DNA of 64,000 nt. Source: Lachnospiraceae bacterium (GTDB lineage Bacteria; Bacillota; Clostridia; Lachnospirales; Lachnospiraceae). The stretch spans positions 1-64,000 of the forward strand of contig JAAVZR010000024.1 in the NCBI GenBank assembly GCA_022791755.1, given 5' to 3'. The notes beneath the pieces were generated by a model. The model was not told the origin of the DNA. It saw only the letters and a list, made by a program, of their open reading frames with translations, and made no database searches. Both the position numbers and the translations under genes were made by a program. The first letter of the stretch is position 1; every line of letters starts with the position of its first letter. Shown here piece after piece: positions 9,509 through 17,868 of this stretch.

Positions 9509-11029
9509 TTAAGGGGATACATATTTCAGCGGATCCTGATATTCTCCGTCGATTCGGACGCCGAAATGCAGATGAGGCGCCGTCGAATAGCCGGTACTGC
9601 CTACCAGGCCGATATTATCTCCCTGCTTCACTTCATCGCCCACCGATACCAGCAATTCCGAACAATGCATATACACCGTATAGACGCCGTTCCCATGATT
9701 AATCATGATATAGTTTCCGGCAGAATAATTGTACTGGGAAATCACCACCGTACCGGATGCCGCCGCATAGATCTTCGTGCCTGTGCGCGCGCCCACATCC
9801 ACTCCTTTGTGGAAATCTGACACGCCTGGCAGGGGAGGCTTTCTGGGGCCGAAGCGGGATGTAATACGGCTGCTGTCAGGAATCGGCCACTGAAACTCCG
9901 GAACCTGAGGAGTCTCCTCGTCTCCTCCCGCGGGCTCGTTACTGTCTCCTTCCCCGCCGCCCTCATTGCTGCCGGTGGTGCCGGTCTCTCCTCCCTCGCT
10001 GCTGCCGGTGGTCTCTCCCGTCTCGCCGCTGGTTTCTCCGCCTTCATTGCTGCCGCCTGTTTCACTGCCTTCACTCTCGCCGCTGCTTTCTTCCTGCTTA
10101 CGGCTCTCCTCTTCCTGCCGGCGGCTCTCTTCCTCTTTCTTTCGGCGTTCCTCCTCCTCTTTCTGCCGGCGCTCCTCTTCTTCTTTTTTACGGCGCTCTT
10201 CTTCCTTCTTGCGCCGGGCTTCCTCCTCCTGGCGCCGTATCTGCTCCTCGATCTGCTGGATCAGCCGCTCCTGCTCCTCCATGGCCTTCGTATAGCTGTT
10301 GATCTCTTCGGTCGCCTCGTTGATCTGAACCGTATAGTTATTCAGTTCCACATTTTTCTCGCCCATCAAAAGCTCCAGATCCGCCTGGCTCTCCTCATTG
10401 ATCGCCTTCAGATCCTCCAGATCGGCATACTCCTGCTCCAGCAAAGCTTCCGATTCCTCGATCTTCTGACATGTCTCCTGATAGGCTGTCAGCATGTTCC
10501 GGTCATACTCCACCATACCGGATATATATTCTGCCCGGTTTAAAAAATCCGCCAGACTTCTGGATTCCAGAAGAATTTCCAGATATTGGATGTCACCGGT
10601 CTCATACATATACTGAATCCGCAGTCTCATGGCTTCATATTGACTACGCTCCGTCTCTTTAGCTGTCTCCAGCTCCGCCTGTGTACGGACGATCTCCGCC
10701 TGTGTGGTTTCCATCGCCGCTTCCAGACGCCTTATGATCCCCTGGATCTGTGTCAGATTCTCATCCAGCTCCTGTATGTATGCCTCCAGATTGGATTTAT
10801 CGTTTTTCAGATTTTGCAGACGCTCCTCCGCCGATCTTCTCTCCGCCTTTATATCGTTGATCTCATTTCTGGCAGCCGACAGATCTTTATCCGACCCTTC
10901 ATTTTCCTTTTTATCCTGAGTAATGAACAGAGACGTACCCCCGGCGGCTCCCGCCGTCAGGCTTCCTGTCATAAATACGCAGACCGCCAGTGCCACGCTG
11001 AAAATCCCTGCCATTTTTCTCTTATTCAT
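9509..11029 (-). CDS. Secreted coiled-coil M23 peptidase (PcsB/EnvC-like)
   Basis: Likely the peptidoglycan hydrolase activated by FtsEX during septation. The 506-residue protein has a signal peptide (1-28, cut near TAGAAGG), a long coiled coil (about 45-270), a repetitive Glu/Arg/Lys stretch built from EEERRKKEE-like units (about 265-320), a Gly/Ser/Glu/Thr-rich linker, and a C-terminal M23 domain with HKGVD and HLHFGVRIDG zinc-ligand motifs. Six bases separate it from ftsX. The charged repeat is coding, not a DNA repeat element. Equivalent to PcsB in gene context but with a metallo-endopeptidase domain instead of CHAP. Confidence 0.92.
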   Translation of the reverse strand: MNKRKMAGIFSVALAVCVFMTGSLTAGAAGGTSLFITQDKKENEGSDKDLSAARNEINDIKAERRSAEERLQNLKNDKSNLEAYIQELDENLTQIQGIIRRLEAAMETTQAEIVRTQAELETAKETERSQYEAMRLRIQYMYETGDIQYLEILLESRSLADFLNRAEYISGMVEYDRNMLTAYQETCQKIEESEALLEQEYADLEDLKAINEESQADLELLMGEKNVELNNYTVQINEATEEINSYTKAMEEQERLIQQIEEQIRRQEEEARRKKEEERRKKEEEERRQKEEEERRKKEEESRRQEEESRKQEESSGESEGSETGGSNEGGETSGETGETTGSSEGGETGTTGSNEGGGEGDSNEPAGGDEETPQVPEFQWPIPDSSRITSRFGPRKPPLPGVSDFHKGVDVGARTGTKIYAAASGTVVISQYNYSAGNYIMINHGNGVYTVYMHCSELLVSVGDEVKQGDNIGLVGSTGYSTAPHLHFGVRIDGEYQDPLKYVSP

Positions 11030-11035
11030 ATCTCA

Positions 11036-11944
11036 TCACACTTTCAAATGCTTACGAACAGCCGCCACGCTGCCAAACAGGCCAATTCCCACTCCCAGCA
11101 CGCTGGCCACGGGAATCAGCGTCCTCATTACATCCTGCATGGCAAGGAAAGAAAGGATCCTGGCCAGAATCGAAAGCTTTCCCTGCAGATAAAGAATCGC
11201 CCTGTCATACAGAAGCGCCACCAGTCCCAGCGGAAGCGCCGCCCCCAACAGTCCGATAAACAGCCCCTCCACCAGAAACGGAGCGCGGATAAAGCCTTTG
11301 GCAGCCCCCACCAGCCGCATTATCATGATCTCGTCTCGCCGGGCGGAGATAGCCATGGAAATCGTATTGTTAATCAAAAAGACCGAGACGCACAGAAGAA
11401 CCCCTATCAATCCGATCGACACATAGCCGATGGCATTGTTCATATCCACCAGTCCGTTGGCCGTGATACTGGAAGCATTGACCCGGCGCACGCCCGGCAG
11501 CTCATTCAGCCACTGAACAAACGCATCCTGCGTCTCGATATCCTTCAGAAAAATCTCGAAGCTGGGCATATTCGCCAGCGGGTTATCCTCCACAAAACCC
11601 CCGGCCATATCCTCCGCGCCTCTGAGATAATACTTCGAGAATTCCTCCCAGGCCTCCTCCGCCGAGACGTACTTCATCTCCCGTACCATCTCATTGGCTG
11701 CGATTTCCTGCCCGTGGGCCAGGACCTCCTCCTCGCTCATCTCTTTATCGAAGAATACCGTAATACCCACCGTCTTCTCCACACCCTGAACCGTATAGCG
11801 CAGGTTTTCCACCACACAGAAAAACACGGAAAACAGAAAGACGCAGGCCGTGATCGTCCCGATGGAAGCCAGGGTAAATAAAAAATGGCGGCGGATATTC
11901 TTTAGTCCCTGTCCGATACAGTAAAAAATCGTGTTCAGTCTCAT
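11036..11944 (-). CDS. ftsX: Cell-division ABC permease FtsX
   Basis: Integral membrane partner of FtsE that couples ATP hydrolysis to activation of a wall hydrolase outside the cell. The 302-residue protein has the family pattern: one helix at about 21-45 after a basic start (MRLNTIFYCIGQGLKNIRRH), a large extracellular loop (about 50-165) that would bind the hydrolase, then three helices in the C-terminal half. Its start overlaps the ftsE stop by four bases (ATGA type), and the M23 peptidase follows after six bases, which supports a FtsEX-hydrolase module. Confidence 0.95.
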   Translation of the reverse strand: MRLNTIFYCIGQGLKNIRRHFLFTLASIGTITACVFLFSVFFCVVENLRYTVQGVEKTVGITVFFDKEMSEEEVLAHGQEIAANEMVREMKYVSAEEAWEEFSKYYLRGAEDMAGGFVEDNPLANMPSFEIFLKDIETQDAFVQWLNELPGVRRVNASSITANGLVDMNNAIGYVSIGLIGVLLCVSVFLINNTISMAISARRDEIMIMRLVGAAKGFIRAPFLVEGLFIGLLGAALPLGLVALLYDRAILYLQGKLSILARILSFLAMQDVMRTLIPVASVLGVGIGLFGSVAAVRKHLKV

Positions 11945-12621
11945 CCTTCGTCCCCGCCTTCTTGCCTGTCGTCGATCATATCGCCGTGATCCATGACGAT
12001 CACCCTTCTGCCCATCCGGTCTACGATCTCCTGGCTGTGCGTCACCACCACCACCGTGGTCCCCCCTTTGTTAATCTCTTCCAGAAGACCCATGACCTCC
12101 CAGGCATTGTGAGCATCCAGATTACCGGTAGGCTCGTCGCACAGAAGAATGTCCGGCCGGTTCACCAGCGCTCTGGCAATGGCCACCCTCTGCTGCTCCC
12201 CTCCGGACAGCTCATTGGGGTATGCCTTGTATTTGGCCGAAAGTCCCACTCTCGTCAGAATCTTCGGCACATCCTGACGAATCTGCCGGCTGGAAGTCGC
12301 CACCACACGCTGGGCAAACGCCACGTTTTCATATACGCTGCGATCCTTCAGGAGCCGGAAATCCTGAAACACCACTCCCAGCTTACGGCGATAACGGGGC
12401 ACCCTGCGCCGCTTCATGGCCGTGATGTTCTCTCCGTCCACGGTGATGGTGCCCGATGTGGGTTCTATCTCTTTTAAGAGAAGACGGATCAGCGTCGATT
12501 TGCCTGATCCGCTGTCTCCCATGACGAAAACAAACTCGCCCTTATCTATATGAAGATTCAGATTCCGTATAGCCTTCACATTCCGGCTATAGGTTTTGCT
12601 TATGTTATCAAATATAATCAT
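11941..12621 (-). CDS. ftsE: Cell-division ABC ATPase FtsE
   Basis: Cytoplasmic ATPase of the FtsEX complex. The 226-residue protein carries Walker A GDSGSGKST (about 35-43), Q-loop region GVVFQDFRLL, signature LSGGEQQRVAIARAL and Walker B ILLCDEPTGNLD, all standard for FtsE. A nine-base gap from the CdaR-type regulator and a four-base overlap with ftsX suggest one transcript. Confidence 0.95.
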   Translation of the reverse strand: MIIFDNISKTYSRNVKAIRNLNLHIDKGEFVFVMGDSGSGKSTLIRLLLKEIEPTSGTITVDGENITAMKRRRVPRYRRKLGVVFQDFRLLKDRSVYENVAFAQRVVATSSRQIRQDVPKILTRVGLSAKYKAYPNELSGGEQQRVAIARALVNRPDILLCDEPTGNLDAHNAWEVMGLLEEINKGGTTVVVVTHSQEIVDRMGRRVIVMDHGDMIDDRQEGGDEG

Positions 12622-12629
12622 CGTATTCC

Positions 12630-13718
12630 TCAGCGGTCCATTTTCTCGATATAATTCATGTACTTCACCACCATCAGGGCAATCTTAAAGGTAATCGCAT
12701 CCTCGAAAATGCGCAGATCCAGCCCGGTACTCTTTTGGAGCTTATCCAGACGGTATACCAGCGTATTCCTGTGAATATACAGCTGTCTCGACGTCTCCGA
12801 CACATTCAGATTATTATCAAAGAATTTATTGATGGTGGTCAGCGTCTCTTCGTCGAATTCATCCGGCGATCTCCCATTGAATATCTCCCGGATAAACATG
12901 CGGCACAGATGAACCGGCAGCTGATAGATCAGGCGGCCGATGCCCAGATTGCTGTAAGCCACCACATGCTGGTCGCTGTAGAAGATCTTGCCCACATCCA
13001 GGGCCATCTTCGCATCCTTATAGGAACGGGACACGTCACGGATCTCATTGACGATGGTGCCGTAGGCAATATGCACCTTGGACATGGCCTCCGTGTTTAA
13101 CATGTCCAGAATCGTCCTGGCGATACGGTCCATGTCCCCATAGTCCTCATTATCCCGCAGTTCCTTGACCAGTATGATATTGCGCTCGTCCACCGCCGTG
13201 ATAAAGTCCTTTCCCTTTCCGATAAACAGGCTCTTCACGATCTCCATGGATGCCGTATCATTCTCCTGCACCGTCTCGATGACGAAGACCACCCGGCGCA
13301 CGCCGGTATCAATATGCAGCTTCTTGGCCCGGTTATAGATATCCACTAAAAGCAGATTGTCCAGCAACAAATTCTTGACAAAATTCTCCTTGTCAAAGCG
13401 CTCCTTATAAGCCACCAGCAGATTCTGTATCTGGAAAACCACCATCTTTCCTATCATGAAAGTGTCGTCGCCGGCTCCCCGGGCCAGGAGAACATATTCT
13501 AACTGGCTGTCATCCATAATCTTAAAAAACTGACAGCCTCCCACCACCTGGCTCTCCGCCGGAGAACCCACGAAAGAAATCACATCCTCCCCATAACCGT
13601 TCATATTCGGGCTCGTTCCGGCCAGCGTAATCCCTTCTGTGTCATATACGCAGAAATCTGTCCGTGTAATCGCCTTCAGCCCGTCAATGGTACTCTGCAA
13701 AATCTGATTGGAAATCAT
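12630..13718 (-). CDS. CdaR/PucR-family transcriptional regulator
   Basis: A 362-residue cytoplasmic regulator. The N-terminal part (about 1-130, MISNQILQSTIDGLKAITRTDFCVYD) resembles the sugar-diacid recognition domain of CdaR; a GGDEF-like middle section follows; the C-terminus is a PucR-type helix-turn-helix (LNVSETSRQLYIHRNTLVYRLDK). The ATG at 13718 has GGAG-N7 before it. Named family members sense glycerate or diacids, but ligand and targets here are unknown. Its tight position before ftsE (eight bases) is noteworthy since a carbon-source regulator is not an obvious partner for cell division. Confidence 0.88.
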   Translation of the reverse strand: MISNQILQSTIDGLKAITRTDFCVYDTEGITLAGTSPNMNGYGEDVISFVGSPAESQVVGGCQFFKIMDDSQLEYVLLARGAGDDTFMIGKMVVFQIQNLLVAYKERFDKENFVKNLLLDNLLLVDIYNRAKKLHIDTGVRRVVFVIETVQENDTASMEIVKSLFIGKGKDFITAVDERNIILVKELRDNEDYGDMDRIARTILDMLNTEAMSKVHIAYGTIVNEIRDVSRSYKDAKMALDVGKIFYSDQHVVAYSNLGIGRLIYQLPVHLCRMFIREIFNGRSPDEFDEETLTTINKFFDNNLNVSETSRQLYIHRNTLVYRLDKLQKSTGLDLRIFEDAITFKIALMVVKYMNYIEKMDR

Positions 13719-13989
13719 ATCCCTTCTCCTTTCCTTACCGTGCCATGTATTAAACACAGCCGCACGCCCCAAAGGCGCCTTATCTGTTTTGCTTATATCT
13801 CCAGGGCATAGCTGTACACATTTCGGTGTTTTGCCCGCTATGCCCCTGTTTATACAGCTGTCACATACTTCTTTGGATTCTATTTTAATGCATATGGGGA
13901 AAAAAGGGAAGAGGAAAATAGGGGATTTTTGTGAAACTTTCGTGGAAATACCGTTTCAGTAAGAATACGGAAAAAGATGGAAGAGAAAC
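13719..13989 (-). promoter_or_regulatory. Leader/regulatory region of the CdaR-type gene
   Basis: No gene is supported here. The region holds a perfect 9-bp inverted repeat, GGGCATAGC (13804-13812) with GCTATGCCC (13837-13845), and an overlapping AGCTGTA/TACAGCT pair around it. They lie about 86-127 bases before the regulator start and could be an operator or an RNA hairpin. A fair -10 (TAAAAT, minus strand, near 13890) is seen without a convincing -35. Confidence 0.45.
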
Positions 13990-14044
13990 AAAAACCCGGT
14001 CCGCGAGGGAACCTGACATACAGGATCTCCTCGCAAACCGGGCT
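13990..14044 (-). terminator. Terminator of the sugar ABC ATPase gene
   Basis: On the minus strand a long stem (CCCGGT...ACCGGG arms at 14037-14042 and 13995-14000, plus GCGAGG/CCTCGC inside) is followed by GGGTTTTTG. It sits about 65 bases after the stop codon at 14111 and is a strong Rho-independent terminator. Confidence 0.88.
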
Positions 14045-14110
14045 GCTATTCTAATTTTTACAGGATTTCCACCCGCCTCCTGTCACCGCTCCTTTAAACG
14101 AAGGGAGCGC

Positions 14111-15217
14111 TCAGTGGCAGATTGCCTGCTGCGTTTCGCTGTCAAAGATATGGAGTTTGTCCAGATCGAACACAAAACGCTTTACATCGCCGGGCTTGGC
14201 CGTGACGTAGGCCGGTACTTTGGAGGTAAAGGTCGTACTGTCAATGTCAAAGTACAGATTAGCCTCGGAGCCCAGAAGCTCATAGACGCCCACAGCCGCT
14301 TCGATCACATTGCCGGCCGCCTCCTTCTCGGGATTTACGGTCACATCGTCCGGACGAATACCGATCGTGACTTCCTTACCCACATAACCGCTGTCCTCCA
14401 GAACCTTCGCTTTGGCTGCTGGCAAAACCACCGTATGGCTGCCGAAGGTGACTGTGATATCGGAGCCGTTCTTCGCCACGGCAGCGCCGATCATGTTCAT
14501 CTGAGGTGAGCCGATAAAGCCGGCCACAAACATATTGTTGGGCTTATTATACAGATTCTGAGGAGTGTCGATCTGCTGGACGATGCCGTCCTTCATGACC
14601 ACGATGCGCGTACCCAGCGTCATGGCTTCCGTCTGGTCATGGGTTACATAGATAATGGTGGCCCCCAGCCTCTCATGAAGCTTGGCAATCTCGGTGCGCA
14701 TCTGTACACGCAGCTTCGCATCCAGATTGGACAGCGGCTCATCCATCAGGAACACCTTCGGGTTACGCACGATGGCACGCCCCATAGCCACACGCTGTCT
14801 CTGGCCGCCGGAAAGCTGCTTGGGCTTACGGTCTAAGAGCGCCTCGATATCCAGGATGCGGGCCGCCTCATGGATCATCTTATCAATCTCCTGACGAGGC
14901 ACCTTGCGCAGCTTCAGTCCAAAAGCCATATTATCATATACGGTCATATGAGGATAGAGGGCATAGTTCTGGAAAACCATGGCGATATCCCGGTCCTTAG
15001 GTTCCACGTCGTTGACTCTTTTTCCGTCGATCATCAGATCTCCCGAAGAAATCTCCTCCAGTCCTGCCACCATGCGCAGGGTGGTAGACTTACCACAGCC
15101 GGAAGGACCTACAAAAATAATAAACTCCTTGTCCTCGATCTCCAGATTAAAATCTTTGACTGCCTCAAACCCGTTGGGATATACTTTGTGAATATGCTGC
15201 AAGGATAAACTGGCCAT
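14111..15217 (-). CDS. MsmX/UgpC-type sugar ABC transporter ATPase
   Basis: A 368-residue ATPase of the MalK/UgpC/MsmX group: Walker A GPSGCGKST (about 36-44), signature LSGGQRQRVAMGRAI, Walker B VFLMDEPLSNLDAKLR, then a C-terminal TOBE regulatory domain (from about 240). ATG at 15217 follows AGGAGG-N6. No permease or binding protein is adjacent and the gene has its own terminator, so, as with MsmX in Bacillus, it probably energises several sugar importers encoded elsewhere. It is not the partner of the ribose-type importer at 26.7-31.7 kb, which has its own ATPase. Confidence 0.93.
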   Translation of the reverse strand: MASLSLQHIHKVYPNGFEAVKDFNLEIEDKEFIIFVGPSGCGKSTTLRMVAGLEEISSGDLMIDGKRVNDVEPKDRDIAMVFQNYALYPHMTVYDNMAFGLKLRKVPRQEIDKMIHEAARILDIEALLDRKPKQLSGGQRQRVAMGRAIVRNPKVFLMDEPLSNLDAKLRVQMRTEIAKLHERLGATIIYVTHDQTEAMTLGTRIVVMKDGIVQQIDTPQNLYNKPNNMFVAGFIGSPQMNMIGAAVAKNGSDITVTFGSHTVVLPAAKAKVLEDSGYVGKEVTIGIRPDDVTVNPEKEAAGNVIEAAVGVYELLGSEANLYFDIDSTTFTSKVPAYVTAKPGDVKRFVFDLDKLHIFDSETQQAICH

Positions 15218-15435
15218 ATCATTCCTCCTGATTTTTGCCGTTGATTTATGCCGGGCAGCGGATAGCATGTTGCTCCCCATCCCTGCCTCACCACTATAAG
15301 ATACAACTTTCCGTCAGGAAATACCATTCTCTTTTTTAACAAAAAGTGAGCGAAACCTTTGGCCATTTTTTTGATGCTTAAAAATAATTTACACATTTTG
15401 CAACAAATTCTGGAATTTTTTCGGAAATATTCCTG

Positions 15436-16278
15436 TCAGTATTCGATAAATCCCTCTCCCAGCACCTCTCTGGCATCCGTCACAATAACAAAAGATTGAC
15501 GGTCTATTTTGGACACAATGTCCTTTACCTGTACAATTTCTTTTTTGGACACCACGCAAATCAGAACATTTTTGGGGTTTCCGGAATACATTCCCCGGCC
15601 GTCCAGGCCTGTGATACCCCTCTCCAGTCCTTCCATGATGGCGGCCGAAATCTCATCCGGCTTTTCCGATATGATATAGGCGAGCTTGGAAAACTTCATG
15701 CCCTCCAGAATACCGTCCGTCATCTTTGCCACCACAAAAACGGCAATGATCGCATACAGCGCATACTGCAGCCCGAAAATCCAGGCGCCGGCCAGAACCA
15801 CGGCGCCGTCCAGCACCTGCATAATCTGCGCTACGGATAAATGCCGCATATAGTGCTGCAGCACCGCCGCCATCAGATCGGTGCCGCCTGTGGTGGAGCG
15901 AGCCATAAATACCAGTCCCGTCCCCACTCCGCTGACCACGCCGCCAAAGAGAGCAGATAGAAAAATATCGTCCATCTGCAGATTGATCTCCGGCAGAATA
16001 AAGAGAAAAAAGGATAGTCCCACCGTAGACACCATGGTCCGCCGGATGAATTTCCAGCCTTTTACAAAAAAAGCCGCCGCAAACAGCGGAATATTTAACA
16101 TGGTATTCGTCACCCACAGCGGCACATCCGCCAGCTCCTTCACGATGATCCCCACACCGGACACGCCTCCCGTGACCAGATTGGCCGGATCAAACACCAT
16201 CTTGATCGCCACCGCCATAATCGCCGTGCCAAGCAGCATCGTAAACCAGTTATCTCCTATGATTCTGAATCGTTTCAT
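15436..16278 (-). CDS. YitT-family membrane protein (DUF161 plus DUF2179)
   Basis: A 280-residue membrane protein with five or six hydrophobic segments in the first 195 residues (AMVAIKMVFDPANLVTGGVSGVGI and MARSTTGGTDLMAAVLQHY are typical family signatures) and a cytoplasmic C-terminal DUF2179 domain (AYIISEKPDEISAAIMEGLERGITGLDGRG). Function is unproven; many paralogues exist in Firmicutes. ATG at 16278 follows AGGAG-N8. Divergent from the XRE regulator, with palindromes in the shared upstream region. Confidence 0.9.
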   Translation of the reverse strand: MKRFRIIGDNWFTMLLGTAIMAVAIKMVFDPANLVTGGVSGVGIIVKELADVPLWVTNTMLNIPLFAAAFFVKGWKFIRRTMVSTVGLSFFLFILPEINLQMDDIFLSALFGGVVSGVGTGLVFMARSTTGGTDLMAAVLQHYMRHLSVAQIMQVLDGAVVLAGAWIFGLQYALYAIIAVFVVAKMTDGILEGMKFSKLAYIISEKPDEISAAIMEGLERGITGLDGRGMYSGNPKNVLICVVSKKEIVQVKDIVSKIDRQSFVIVTDAREVLGEGFIEY

Positions 16279-16497
16279 TTCCTTTTCTCCTGAATGACAT
16301 AAACAGGACAGATGTCCGTGCAAAAAGTCCTATACATCCGCCAGATAACCCTTATTTTTTCAAACCCTTACTAAAAGGAAGGGTTTTTGTCAAGACCCTC
16401 ACTTTTAGATGGTAAACTTTTTCGTCAAAAACGTTTACCATTAAACTGATAAGAAAGCAGCCCACACTGCATATTTGAGTACTAGGGAGGAAATACG
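16279..16497. promoter_or_regulatory. Divergent regulatory region with two inverted repeats
   Basis: Between the yitT-like gene and the XRE gene lie two perfect inverted repeats. ATGGTAAAC (16409-16417) pairs with GTTTACCAT (16433-16441), with T5/A5 inside; AAACCCTT (16362-16369) pairs with AAGGGTTT (16379-16386). The first is a candidate operator for the XRE protein; the second, followed by TTTTTG on the plus strand, might instead be a weak terminator. Promoter hexamers are not clear. Confidence 0.55.
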
Positions 16498-16947
16498 ATG
16501 AATTACACAAGCGCAAGCAGATGCTCTACCGGCGCCCGGATACGAAAGGTCCGGCAGGCCGCCCACATGACCCAGGAAAAGCTGGCCGATGCCCTGGGCA
16601 TCTCCGTCAATTATCTGGGGGAGGTGGAGCGGGGACGAAAACCTTTGTCCCTGAGCCTGGCCGATCAGCTCTGTTCCCTGTTCAATGTAACTTATGATTA
16701 CCTGTTTCACGGAATTCAGCCCGCCGCCTCGCAGAACGTCCGCGAAACCTGTTCCTATGAGTCGCTTCTTACTTCTCTTATGAATAAGATAAGCGGCTGT
16801 TCCCTGGATGAACTCATCGTCATTTCCCAATTCGTAGACCAGTACCTCGATGCAGCTCACCGCCTACCAAAACAGGAAGTCACAAAAAATCGCGAGCACA
16901 GCCAAAGTAACTCCGACCCACAGAAAGGGACCCCAAAGCTTACCTGA
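16498..16947 (+). CDS. XRE-family DNA-binding regulator
   Basis: A 149-residue Cro/CI-type regulator. The helix-turn-helix spans about 12-70 (GARIRKVRQAAHMTQEKLADALGISVNYLGEVERGRKPLSLSLAD), followed by a short helical region and a basic, disordered tail. GGGAGGAAATACG precedes the ATG. Targets are unknown; the palindromes just upstream suggest self-control or control of the divergent yitT-like gene. Its last 84 bases overlap the 3' end of the convergent CPBP protease gene, so the two coding ends share sequence and no terminator separates them. Confidence 0.87.
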   Translation: MNYTSASRCSTGARIRKVRQAAHMTQEKLADALGISVNYLGEVERGRKPLSLSLADQLCSLFNVTYDYLFHGIQPAASQNVRETCSYESLLTSLMNKISGCSLDELIVISQFVDQYLDAAHRLPKQEVTKNREHSQSNSDPQKGTPKLT

Positions 16948-17868
16948 CGTCATATTTCCGCTTTCCAACGCACGCCTTTTTTTCATGGCATGTCTGCCAA
17001 AGAGCAACAGCACCTGCTTCTGCCTGCCGCACAGCTTCACGATAGCCACGTACAGTCCGCCGGCCGCCGCCAGACCCAGCAGGGCGATTACTGCCAGACC
17101 CAGCATCAAAACAGAGGCTTCTGCCGTGCCGCTTCCCAGCATCTGCTGCAGAGAATCCGCCGATTCGCTCCCCGCCGCCTCAAGCAGGGCATCCAGATCC
17201 GTCAGATACATCATAATCACGGAATTTCCATTGTATACCGCATGGACCAGCACAGAGGCCAGCAGGGAACCGGTTCCCTCATACAGCAGACAGAAAAAGA
17301 CTCCCATGACAAAGGCATAGCACAGCTGATTCAGATTCATATGCATCAGTCCAAACAAAAGAGCGCTGGTGAAGACGGCTCCCCATGCCCTTCTTTCGCG
17401 ATACCGGCTGTAGATCAGTCCCCGGAAAATAAACTCTTCCAGTACGCCTGGCAGAACCGAAACACAGAGCAGGGACACCCACAGCGGCAGCTTCTGCATG
17501 GGAACAGCCAGACCTGCGGCGGCGTTCTCTCCTCCGATGAGCATACTGGCCAGGTTCACCAGTGAGATAAACGGCAGGATACAATATGCCATTACGATCA
17601 GAAGCGGAATCACAGCCACCGGCAGACGCCATTTTTCCGACACACTGCTAAGCTTCGTCCGTGTCGCCAGCACATAGACCACCGTCGGAACCAGCAGCGT
17701 CAGCTCTCCGGAAATCAGCCCCAGCACCACCGGCAGGCGCACCGATATTCCCAGCACGGGAAACAGCATGAGCAGTCCCATCACCAGAAGATAGGTCGCA
17801 ATCACTGCTGCAAAGAGGCGGTTCACTGCCGGTTCTCTGTTATTATGCCCGCTTTCATAATCCATCAT
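16864..17868 (-). CDS. CPBP-family intramembrane metalloprotease
   Basis: A 334-residue polytopic membrane protein (about eight helices) of the CAAX-protease/bacteriocin-processing group. The signature residues are present: EEFIFRG (EExxxR motif), FGLMHMN (FxxxH) and HAVYN (HxxxN). Bacterial members are linked to peptide processing or immunity, but the substrate here is unknown. The start ATG overlaps the stop of the S1-domain gene by four bases (coupled), and the 3' end overlaps the XRE gene on the other strand by 84 bases. Confidence 0.9.
   Translation of the reverse strand: MMDYESGHNNREPAVNRLFAAVIATYLLVMGLLMLFPVLGISVRLPVVLGLISGELTLLVPTVVYVLATRTKLSSVSEKWRLPVAVIPLLIVMAYCILPFISLVNLASMLIGGENAAAGLAVPMQKLPLWVSLLCVSVLPGVLEEFIFRGLIYSRYRERRAWGAVFTSALLFGLMHMNLNQLCYAFVMGVFFCLLYEGTGSLLASVLVHAVYNGNSVIMMYLTDLDALLEAAGSESADSLQQMLGSGTAEASVLMLGLAVIALLGLAAAGGLYVAIVKLCGRQKQVLLLFGRHAMKKRRALESGNMTSGKLWGPFLWVGVTLAVLAIFCDFLFW

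Noticed and set aside
10080-10320. Tandem DNA repeat
   Set aside because: The periodicity comes from codons for a Glu/Arg/Lys-rich coiled coil in the M23 peptidase, not from a DNA repeat element.
14111-15217. ATPase partner for the sulfated-sugar importer
   Set aside because: The importer at 26.7-31.7 kb has its own double-domain RbsA-like ATPase and belongs to a different permease family than MsmX/UgpC clients.
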